Source: Brevibacillus_D fluminis_A
GTDB taxonomy: Bacteria > Bacillota > Bacilli > Brevibacillales > Brevibacillaceae
Assembly (NCBI RefSeq): GCF_052072235.1
Contig: NZ_CM125436.1
Span: forward strand, 3,528,001-3,592,000
Length of the DNA stretch: 64,000 nucleotides
Direction: 5' to 3'
Position numbers and translations under genes: made by a program. Under the pieces are notes generated by a model. That model worked only from the letters and a program-made list of their open reading frames with translations, was not told the origin of the DNA and ran no database searches. Shown here one piece after another: positions 58,169 through 64,000 of the stretch. Each line of letters begins with the position of its first letter. The first letter of the stretch is position 1.

Positions 58169-59329
58169 ATGAACACTTTTGCGTATCACAATCCAACCCG
58201 CCTCTTTTTTGGCAAAGGATCGCTCGGGAACTTGGCGACCCAGATTCCAAGCGGCAGCAAGGTTCTGCTCGTCTACGGCGGCGGCAGCATCAAGAAAAAC
58301 GGGCTTTATGACCAAGTCATCGAACAGTTACATAACCTGCAGGCAAACGTATTCGAACTGAGCGGCGTGGAGCCGAATCCGCGCCTTAGCACTGTCAACA
58401 AAGGTGCCGAGCTTTGCAAAAAAGAAGGCATCACATTCATTCTCGCGGTCGGCGGCGGCAGCGTCATCGACTGCGTCAAGGCGATTGCAGCGGCGGCCAA
58501 GCTGGATGGCGACATGTGGGATGTCATTACCCGCAAGCGGACCGTAGAGGATGCACTGCCATTCGGCACCGTGCTGACCTTGGCTGCAACCGGATCGGAG
58601 ATGAACTCCGGCAGCGTCATCACCAACTGGGAGACGAAAGAAAAATACGGCTGGGGCAGCCCGCTCGTGTTCCCGAAATTCTCCATTCTCGATCCGACAT
58701 TCACCTTCACGGTGCCGCGCGACCAGACGATTTACGGCATGGTCGACATCATGTCGCACGTATTCGAGCAATATTTCAACCACACGGGAAATTCGCTCGT
58801 GCAGGACGGCTTCTGCGAGACGATCCTGCGCACCGTGATCGCTACCGCACCGAAACTGTTGGCAAACCTGGAAGATTATCCGTCCCGCGAAACCATTCTC
58901 TACAGCGGAACGATGGCGCTGAACGGCACGCTTGCCATGGGCATCCAGGGCGACTGGGCCACGCACAACATCGAACATGCGGTGAGCGCCGTGTACGACA
59001 TTCCGCACGGTGGTGGGCTGGCGATTTTGTTCCCGAACTGGATGGAGCATGTGCTCGATGAAGGCGTAGATCGCTTCAAGCAGATGGCGATCAATGTGTT
59101 CGGCATCGATCCTGCCGGAAAAACCGACCGCGATGTCGCCCTGGAAGGCATCCGTGCCCTCCGTACATTCTGGACGTCCATCGGTGCGCCGAGCCGCCTG
59201 GCTGATTACGGGATCGGTGAAGAGAACCTGGAGCTGATGGCAGACAAAGCGATGGTGTATGGGCCGTTCGGCCATTTCAAAGTGTTGAACCGTGAAGACG
59301 TGCTCGCGATCTACCGCAAATCGCTGTAA
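58169..59329 (+). CDS. Iron-containing alcohol dehydrogenase (YugJ/BdhA-like, butanol dehydrogenase family)
   Basis: 386 residues. VLLVYGGGSIKKNG and FILAVGGGSVIDCVKAIAAA form the nucleotide site; the metal ligands are in MVDIMSHVFEQYF, HNIEHAVSAVYDIPHGGGLA. It reduces aldehydes with NADH or NADPH. The second ATG (58169) is preferred because GGAGGG is 5 nt upstream of it and only 2 nt from the first. It is monocistronic with a strong terminator. Confidence 0.92.
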   Translation: MNTFAYHNPTRLFFGKGSLGNLATQIPSGSKVLLVYGGGSIKKNGLYDQVIEQLHNLQANVFELSGVEPNPRLSTVNKGAELCKKEGITFILAVGGGSVIDCVKAIAAAAKLDGDMWDVITRKRTVEDALPFGTVLTLAATGSEMNSGSVITNWETKEKYGWGSPLVFPKFSILDPTFTFTVPRDQTIYGMVDIMSHVFEQYFNHTGNSLVQDGFCETILRTVIATAPKLLANLEDYPSRETILYSGTMALNGTLAMGIQGDWATHNIEHAVSAVYDIPHGGGLAILFPNWMEHVLDEGVDRFKQMAINVFGIDPAGKTDRDVALEGIRALRTFWTSIGAPSRLADYGIGEENLELMADKAMVYGPFGHFKVLNREDVLAIYRKSL

Positions 59330-59344
59330 AGCTTCATACGATGA

Positions 59345-59409
59345 AAAAACCCCTCCTATGCATGCACACAGGCCACCAAAGCCTGATGCTTCACAGGAGG
59401 GATTTTTTT
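59345..59409. terminator. Bidirectional terminator
   Basis: CCCTCCT (59351-59357) and AGGAGGG (59395-59401) with an inner AGGC/GCCT arm, A6 on the left and T8 on the right. It ends both the dehydrogenase and the TVP38 gene, whose stop lies inside it. Confidence 0.8.
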
Positions 59410-60023
59410 TGGTGTCGTGCTTGCCAGCGCCTGTACATCATGTACACGAGCCCGACAAAGCACCCATACGCGACGAGTGTGACAACCGTGAGATACAAGT
59501 TGTGAAACAGCTGATCGCCTACAAACGTAAACAACAGGATCGTCGGAATCTTGCCGAGCGCAGTCGCTGTGGCGAACGATGCTGTCCGCACGCTGCTGAT
59601 CGCAGAATAGATGGTCACCACCGGCGAGGGCACAACCGGAATCAGCCTCGCAAACAAAATGGCCAAAAACGCATTCGCTTCAAACAGATGCGTGAATTCG
59701 TCCACTTTCGGGTAGCGCGCCAGCATACGTTGACCCGACTTTTGATAGCCATAGCGCACGAAAAGAAACAACAGGATCGCCGAGCCGAATCCGCCCGTCC
59801 AGTTGATCAGCGCCCCCATGGCCGCCCCGTATTTCGCTCCCATCATCCCGGCAAAAACGCTGTAGGGGAAAACCGGGAACAACCCCAAAAAGATCGCTGC
59901 CACGAACATGTAGGGCAGCAAATGCGCATCGCCGGTCTTGAGCCAGGCTGTAATCTTGCTGAGGTTCCCGAACGCGGCCAGCAAAATGAGCAGGTAGCCG
60001 ACAAGCAGCAGCCACTTTTTCAT
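59391..60023 (-). CDS. TVP38/TMEM64-family membrane protein
   Basis: 210 residues with about 5-6 membrane segments. LGLFPVFPYSVFAGMMGAKY and the reentrant-loop region FARLIPVVPSPVVTIYSAIS are the DedA-superfamily/SNARE-associated signature of TVP38 proteins, which are thought to move lipids or maintain membrane homeostasis. The ATG at 60023 starts the conserved part; further in-frame ATGs (60083, 60140) would add hydrophilic residues. No strong ribosome site precedes any of them. Confidence 0.8.
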   Translation of the reverse strand: MKKWLLLVGYLLILLAAFGNLSKITAWLKTGDAHLLPYMFVAAIFLGLFPVFPYSVFAGMMGAKYGAAMGALINWTGGFGSAILLFLFVRYGYQKSGQRMLARYPKVDEFTHLFEANAFLAILFARLIPVVPSPVVTIYSAISSVRTASFATATALGKIPTILLFTFVGDQLFHNLYLTVVTLVAYGCFVGLVYMMYRRWQARHQKKSLL

Positions 60024-60145
60024 ATGTACGTGGCGATACGGGACGGGTCCATTGCCTTCATTCGCCTTCCCCCTTTCATGCATACGGGTAGTGTTGCCAG
60101 TTTTTTGATCGGCAACTCGCGCACTACTGCTACATAGCAAACATA

Positions 60146-60169
60146 AGGCGCTGCCCGCAAGCAGCGCCT
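60146..60169 (-). terminator. Terminator of the downstream MFS gene
   Basis: AGGCGCTGC, loop CCGCAA, GCAGCGCCT, a 9-bp stem directly after the MFS stop on the minus strand; it is followed by TATGTTTGC with few T. Confidence 0.65.
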
Positions 60170-60176
60170 CGTTGTT

Positions 60177-61424
60177 CTATCCGTTTTTCTTCCTCAACAC
60201 ACGGCCGAAAACGATCAAGATCGGCGACAGCAGCGCCGCCGCAACCACCAGGGAGGCTCTGACAGACAGTCGGTTGCCCACCCAGCCGACAAGCGGGCCA
60301 CCACCGCTTTGACCGAGCGCATTCGACTGGCTCATCATCGACAGGACCGTAGCGCGCACACTGCTGTCGATATTCATGTTGAGCCATGTGTCGTACATCG
60401 GCTCTTCCAACGACTTGATCACCCCGATCGCGAGCAGTGCGCACAGCGCCCAGACAAAGGTTGGCGCGAACGCAAACGCCAGCAGCCCAACGATTCGCAA
60501 GCCTGTTAGGACAAACATTCCGACAAGCACCACGCGCTCCTTGCTCATATCCAACCGTTTTTCGGCAAGCTGTACCGCAAACAGGCTGACAAACGTAGAT
60601 AACACCGAGATCATCCCGAACCAGATCGCCATCGAAAGCGGGATGTCAGCAGGGAAGCCGATATCCGCAATCAAATGCGCTTCCCACAAACGGTCGTAGC
60701 CCTCAGACGCCGCTCCGCTGAAGATGGTCACGACGAGAATCGCCAGCAACACCGGATGGCGCCGAATCACCTTCGCACCGGACAGCCACGTTTTTTTCAT
60801 CTCCTGGAAATGGGACGTGTCTCCCGTACGCGCCGGTCGGACGAAATTCGTCTCCCTCATGCACAGGATAAGGAAAAAGCCCAACCCGAGATAGAGGAAG
60901 CCGCCGACCATGTATGGCAGGTTGGAAGCGAACGAATACAGCCCGACGCTTGCCGCGATGCCGATCAACGTCCCGAGCAGGGAAAAGCGTTTGGCGCGCA
61001 AAAACAGCGCCCCTACCTTGTCCTCCCCCACTTCATCGACGATCCAGGCGGTGTTCGCACCGCTTAAAAACGTGTAGCCTACACCTTTGACAAATTCACT
61101 GAACAACAGCCAGGCGAACATCGGGATCAGCAGACTCCCTTGGGCGAGCCATTGCACATTGCCTCCCAGCACGAAACCGCTGCCGAGCACGAACATGCCG
61201 ATAATCACCGAGCGCCTGCGGCTGTACGTATCAGCCACCACGCCGGTAATTCCTTCAAACACGAATGCCGTCATTTCCAATACCGTCCCCACAATCAACA
61301 GCTGCAACGGGTTGAGACCGAGCATCGTGATGAAATAGACGGCATAGGTCGTAAACATCGTAGCATTCGCGAGGGACACCATAAACATCATCGTTACATA
61401 GACTTGCGACGCGCGTACTTGCAT
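60177..61424 (-). CDS. MFS transporter
   Basis: 415 residues, about 12 membrane helices. EGITGVVADTYSRRRSVIIG is the A motif between helices 2 and 3, and the overall style (VYVTMMFMVSLANATMFTTY at the start) is that of tetracycline- or macrolide-type exporters of Bacilli. The ATG at 61424 follows AAAGGTGGAA. A 24-codon ORF with a perfect ribosome site lies about 90 nt upstream on the same transcript, which may make its expression depend on translation stalling. Substrate unknown. Confidence 0.86.
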   Translation of the reverse strand: MQVRASQVYVTMMFMVSLANATMFTTYAVYFITMLGLNPLQLLIVGTVLEMTAFVFEGITGVVADTYSRRRSVIIGMFVLGSGFVLGGNVQWLAQGSLLIPMFAWLLFSEFVKGVGYTFLSGANTAWIVDEVGEDKVGALFLRAKRFSLLGTLIGIAASVGLYSFASNLPYMVGGFLYLGLGFFLILCMRETNFVRPARTGDTSHFQEMKKTWLSGAKVIRRHPVLLAILVVTIFSGAASEGYDRLWEAHLIADIGFPADIPLSMAIWFGMISVLSTFVSLFAVQLAEKRLDMSKERVVLVGMFVLTGLRIVGLLAFAFAPTFVWALCALLAIGVIKSLEEPMYDTWLNMNIDSSVRATVLSMMSQSNALGQSGGGPLVGWVGNRLSVRASLVVAAALLSPILIVFGRVLRKKNG

Positions 61425-61512
61425 ACAACAGGTTCCACCTTTTTACGGCAGAAGATGCGCTGCGTATGGTTTACACGCCGGTATTGCTTTTGCTCCGCTC
61501 GCTTGCGTACAC

Positions 61513-61587
61513 CTACGCGCGCATCGCTCTGCCAGAATGATTTTCCTTGCTCATCTCGCTTTGGGCAGATTTGATGAAGATTAACAT
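61513..61587 (-). CDS. 24-codon leader ORF upstream of the MFS gene
   Basis: MLIFIKSAQSEMSKENHSGR and four more residues, from an ATG at 61587 that follows CGGAGGTG by 7 nt. A TATAAT lies at 61620-61625 on the same strand, so transcription would start at about 61612 and read the leader first, then a 90-nt GC-rich spacer with hairpin potential, then the exporter. The layout resembles leader-peptide attenuation of antibiotic-resistance genes. The peptide itself has no known stalling motif. Confidence 0.5.
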   Translation of the reverse strand: MLIFIKSAQSEMSKENHSGRAMRA

Positions 61588-61655
61588 GCCAAAACACCTC
61601 CGAATGATTGTTAATTACCATTATATGTCGTTTTATGGATTTGAAAAGGAAAAAC

Positions 61656-62018
61656 TTAGTAGCCGACTTCCACCGAGGCGATCACGATGTAGGCGAGATC
61701 ATTGCGATCCTCTTTGTCTGCCAGAACGACACCGCTGCTCGTCAGCATGCCGCCCTCCACGACCTCAAAGCTTACCTCGCCATATGGCAATTCCGCACGT
61801 ACCGTCTCCAGGTCGAGCTTGTCCTGATCGGCCGGGACCGCCAAGCGAACATTCACTTTCATGTTATGGATATTGTTATCTGGCAAAACGGAGCGCAGAC
61901 CGGGCATCGAGTTGTGATGAATGGCATTTTGCACCGCGCGAACCGCCGCTTTGGTCACGTTTTGTCCATGGAGATCGATCCCCATGCCGATTTCGATAAA
62001 CATTACTTTTTCCATCAT
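61656..62018 (-). CDS. Lin0512-family conserved protein
   Basis: 120 residues. VMFIEIGMGIDLHGQNVTKA, AVRAVQNAIHHNSMPGLR and VRAELPYGEVSFEVVEGGML match the Lin0512 family (about 115 residues), widespread and of unknown function, possibly an enzyme-like alpha/beta barrel fragment. The ATG at 62018 follows GAGGAG by 7 nt; a GTG two codons earlier is possible. Confidence 0.78.
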   Translation of the reverse strand: MMEKVMFIEIGMGIDLHGQNVTKAAVRAVQNAIHHNSMPGLRSVLPDNNIHNMKVNVRLAVPADQDKLDLETVRAELPYGEVSFEVVEGGMLTSSGVVLADKEDRNDLAYIVIASVEVGY

Positions 62019-62233
62019 GTACACACTCCTCTTTTTTCATTGGGCAAAAGTAGTGTACCACGCCTGGTGGCGGATTTTCCAAAAAATGCGCTCTCTCACT
62101 CTATCAGCCGATTTGGTTTGCGGGTCAAGGCTAGATGACTGACACGCTAGATTCATGTCTCTGCAAGACGTTTATCTTGTATTCATAGGAGTGGATTTGC
62201 TAGAAATTCAGGCAGTTGTTTAGTTCATGCTGC

Positions 62234-62262
62234 TTGTCAGATACGTATGTATACAACATAAA
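62234..62262 (+). promoter_or_regulatory. Candidate promoter with palindromic spacer
   Basis: -35 TTGTCA, 17-bp spacer, -10 CATAAA. The spacer contains ATACGTATGTATAC, a palindrome-like operator that would block the promoter. Confidence 0.5.
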
Positions 62263-62301
62263 AGAGCATCAGAGATAAATGAAAGGGAGGGATGCTAGAC
62301 T

Positions 62302-62328
62302 ATGAAATTTGGCATGATCGAACGATGA
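62302..62328 (+). CDS. 8-codon leader ORF
   Basis: ATG AAA TTT GGC ATG ATC GAA CGA stop (MKFGMIER), behind GGGAGGGAT, ending about 40 nt before the transporter start. Too short for a functional protein; it may be chance or a regulatory leader. Confidence 0.2.
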   Translation: MKFGMIER

Positions 62329-62369
62329 AGATGATGTCATGAATTCAAATAAAGGAGAGTGTTTCATGG

Positions 62370-63722
62370 ATGTCCGAATTAATGATTCCGCTAACCATCC
62401 TGTCCTTCCTTTGCACCATTGCTTTCATTTTCTGGCGGCCTCAAGTAAACGAGGCGATCCCTGCAACCGTTGGCGCTGTCTTGGTTTTGGCAAGTGGCAG
62501 CGTTTCCTTCTCTGATTTAGGGATCATCACGGAAACCATCGGCGGAGCTGCAATTACCATCATGGCCACGATCGTCATGGCCATTGTGCTGGAAAGCTTT
62601 GGATTCTTTCAGTGGGCGGCTGAAAAGCTGGTTGAAAAAGCAAAAGGGTCAGGCATTCGTCTTTTCTGGCTCGTAAACCTGTTTTGTTTTCTGATGACGC
62701 TGTTTGTGAATAACGACGGGAGTATCTTGATCACCACGCCGATTCTGATCATGGTGCTCCATCACCTCGGTTTGAAAAATCATCAAAAAATACCTTTTCT
62801 GCTATCGGGAGCCTTGATTGCGACCGCGTCCAGCGCCCCGATCGGCGTGAGCAACATCGTGAATTTGATTGCTTTAAAAATCGTTCACATGGATCTATAC
62901 ATGCACACCGCGATGATGTTCATCCCCGCTACACTCGGTCTGATTCTCCTTGTAACGCTTCTGTTTGCCAATTTCTATCGGATTTTACCCCGTACGATAC
63001 CGACCACGATGTCAGGGTTATGGACCTATTTCCCTGGAAAGCAACACCACCCGTTAAAAGGAGCGCCTGTACAGCTGACAGCAGAGGATCGCGGAACACT
63101 CATGCGCAACATCCTGATCTTTGTCTTTGCCGTTCGCGTGGGTCTTTTTGTCGCTTCCTATTTCCAGGTTCCCGTGGCGTTGGCCGCTGTTTTCGGCTCT
63201 CTCATCCTCCTTGGCTGGCGCTGGTATCGCCTGCGCATTCCGCCTACCGATATGGTAAAGAAAACACCCTGGTATATCCTTGTTTTTGCCTTCAGTATGT
63301 ATGTGATTATTTACGGGTTGCACAATATCGGGTTAACGCAATGGCTCATCCATCTCCTCCAGCCAATCGCTTCCGGAGGTTTGCTTCATGCGAGCGTCCT
63401 GATGGGCGTTTTGGTTTCCATCCTCTCGAACCTGTTTAACAACCATCCGGCGTTGATGGTGGGAACCATTACGCTGACGAGTATGGGTCTTGATCCGCTC
63501 ACACTGAAAATCTCGTATCTTGCCAGCGTGGTGGGCAGCGATGTAGGCTCCCTGCTGTTACCGATCGGAACCTTGGCCACCCTGATGTGGATGCATATTC
63601 TCAAGAAAAACAAAGTGAAAATCACCTGGGGTGAATATTTGAAAGTCACATCGGTCGTCATTCCCATTACCGTCATGTTTACACTGGTTATTCTGGCGTA
63701 TTGGGTTTCCTGGATTTTCTAG
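62370..63722 (+). CDS. ArsB/NhaD-superfamily ion transporter (YdfA-like)
   Basis: 450 residues, about 10-12 membrane helices. FIFWRPQVNEAIPATVGAVL at the start, FFQWAAEKLVEKAKGSGIRL, the re-entrant NNDGSILITTPI loop and a second SNLFNNHPALMVGT loop are typical of the ion-transporter superfamily that holds ArsB (arsenite efflux) and NhaD/citrate transporters. The gene start is the ATG at 62370, but a second ATG 4 nt earlier (62366) in another frame lies closer to the ribosome site AAAGGAGAG, an odd arrangement. No arsR or arsC is visible, so arsenite is only one candidate substrate. Confidence 0.82.
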   Translation: MSELMIPLTILSFLCTIAFIFWRPQVNEAIPATVGAVLVLASGSVSFSDLGIITETIGGAAITIMATIVMAIVLESFGFFQWAAEKLVEKAKGSGIRLFWLVNLFCFLMTLFVNNDGSILITTPILIMVLHHLGLKNHQKIPFLLSGALIATASSAPIGVSNIVNLIALKIVHMDLYMHTAMMFIPATLGLILLVTLLFANFYRILPRTIPTTMSGLWTYFPGKQHHPLKGAPVQLTAEDRGTLMRNILIFVFAVRVGLFVASYFQVPVALAAVFGSLILLGWRWYRLRIPPTDMVKKTPWYILVFAFSMYVIIYGLHNIGLTQWLIHLLQPIASGGLLHASVLMGVLVSILSNLFNNHPALMVGTITLTSMGLDPLTLKISYLASVVGSDVGSLLLPIGTLATLMWMHILKKNKVKITWGEYLKVTSVVIPITVMFTLVILAYWVSWIF

Positions 63723-63809
63723 TTGAAAGGAAAGCCGTGCAAAAAAGAACATTCGCTGCTCAATCGACGGATTCGGGGAGGAGGAGTCCTTCCAACCATG
63801 AAAACAAAC

Positions 63810-63846
63810 AAAAAAAGACACTAAGCCACCGACATGGCGCTTAGTG
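63810..63846 (-). terminator. Terminator for a gene beyond the right edge
   Basis: On the minus strand CACTAAGC, 12-nt loop, GCTTAGTG, then T7. It points leftward, so it terminates the minus-strand gene whose end is at 63951. Confidence 0.75.
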
Positions 63847-63950
63847 CCAACGCAAAAATACAAAGCATTACTGTATCTGTATATTCCGCAGGCGGGATTT
63901 GGTTCAGACGAATGACCTGCTGGACTTTCTGTTGATTCTGGTTTGTTTAC

Positions 63951-64000
63951 CTAGACGCCGTACCAATTCAAGGCTTCTTTCCCCAAATCGATCCATACGC
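63951..64000 (-). CDS. C-terminus of a gene cut by the right edge
   Basis: The last 16 codons read WIDLGKEALNWYGV and then TAG. Composition is protein-like, the frame is open to the edge, and a minus-strand terminator lies about 105 bp downstream. The gene cannot be identified. Confidence 0.35.
   Translation of the reverse strand, partial: VWIDLGKEALNWYGV

Larger units (their letters stand above)
62025..62369. other. Leader region of the ArsB-like gene
   Basis: 345 bp. It holds a promoter (62234-62262), an 8-codon ORF (62302-62328) behind GGGAGGG, and the ribosome site AAAGGAGAG (62351-62359) of the transporter. The first 200 bp are AT-rich without other signals. Confidence 0.5.

Noticed and set aside
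58328..59275. Minus-strand frame opposite the iron alcohol dehydrogenase
   Set aside because: Antisense artefact; the plus-strand gene has all catalytic motifs.
1..64000. CRISPR arrays, tRNA or rRNA genes, insertion sequences
   Set aside because: No regularly spaced direct repeats, no tRNA-like CCA/GTTCGA patterns in gaps and no transposase motifs were noticed; a dedicated scan would be needed to exclude a small tRNA.

Overview
The window comes from a low-to-mid-GC, endospore-forming member of the Bacilli. It carries a GerA-type germinant receptor operon, a second orphan GerAB permease, a SleB/YkvT-type cortex hydrolase, Gram-positive Shine-Dalgarno sites (GGAGG with 6-9 nt spacing), and many top hits of memory to Brevibacillus, Tumebacillus and Bacillus families. 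The genus is an inference. No rRNA, tRNA, CRISPR array, insertion sequence or integrase was found.

Region 1 (1-25.4 kb) is chromosomal backbone. It holds a two-component system cut by the left edge and a PuuP-like putrescine permease behind what looks like a sigma-54 promoter with a tandem palindromic upstream site and a cre-like element. Next come a type III polyketide synthase/methyltransferase pair, an M29 aminopeptidase, a gerB-A-C operon, an HxlR regulator and an AT-rich uracil-DNA-glycosylase-like gene. Then follow a large hybrid kinase with a CheY-like regulator and an SDR/alpha-beta-hydrolase fusion whose TetR regulator has near-identical operators at both promoters. The region also has a serine hydrolase with its MarR regulator, a SleB-like hydrolase, a sortase beside a His/Lys-rich secreted protein ending in MPKTG, efflux and regulator genes, and a frameshifted VOC gene.

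Region 2 (about 26.6-45.0 kb) is the most notable part: a complete PBSX-like contractile tail locus without portal, terminase, capsid, integrase or replication genes. On the minus strand, in transcription order, are a Cys-rich sigma-like activator, a putative late promoter, a tail-terminator-like gene, sheath (XkdK), tube (XkdM), a tail chaperone with a programmed -1 frameshift site, tape measure, the baseplate set XkdP-XkdU, a 1189-residue lectin-like fibre, small tail proteins, holin and endolysin. On the plus strand are an XRE repressor behind three matching operators, an ImmA/IrrE-type metallopeptidase and an unknown partner. The parsimonious reading is a phage-tail-like bacteriocin (tailocin) that is induced by repressor cleavage, switched on through the activator, and released by host lysis.

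Region 3 (45.0-64.0 kb) returns to backbone: an AlaX-like editing protein, ComB-like phosphatase and GGDEF/EAL protein. An AT-rich island (48.8-52.4 kb) follows with a phenylacetaldoxime dehydratase, a soluble chemoreceptor-like protein, an unknown protein and a LysR regulator. After it come a class B PBP, an SgrR-type regulator divergent from an MFS exporter, an iron alcohol dehydrogenase, a TVP38 protein, another MFS exporter preceded by a short leader ORF, a Lin0512-family protein, an ArsB/NhaD-type transporter, and the end of a gene cut by the right edge.

All family assignments rest on recognising motifs and remembered family members; no database search was run.
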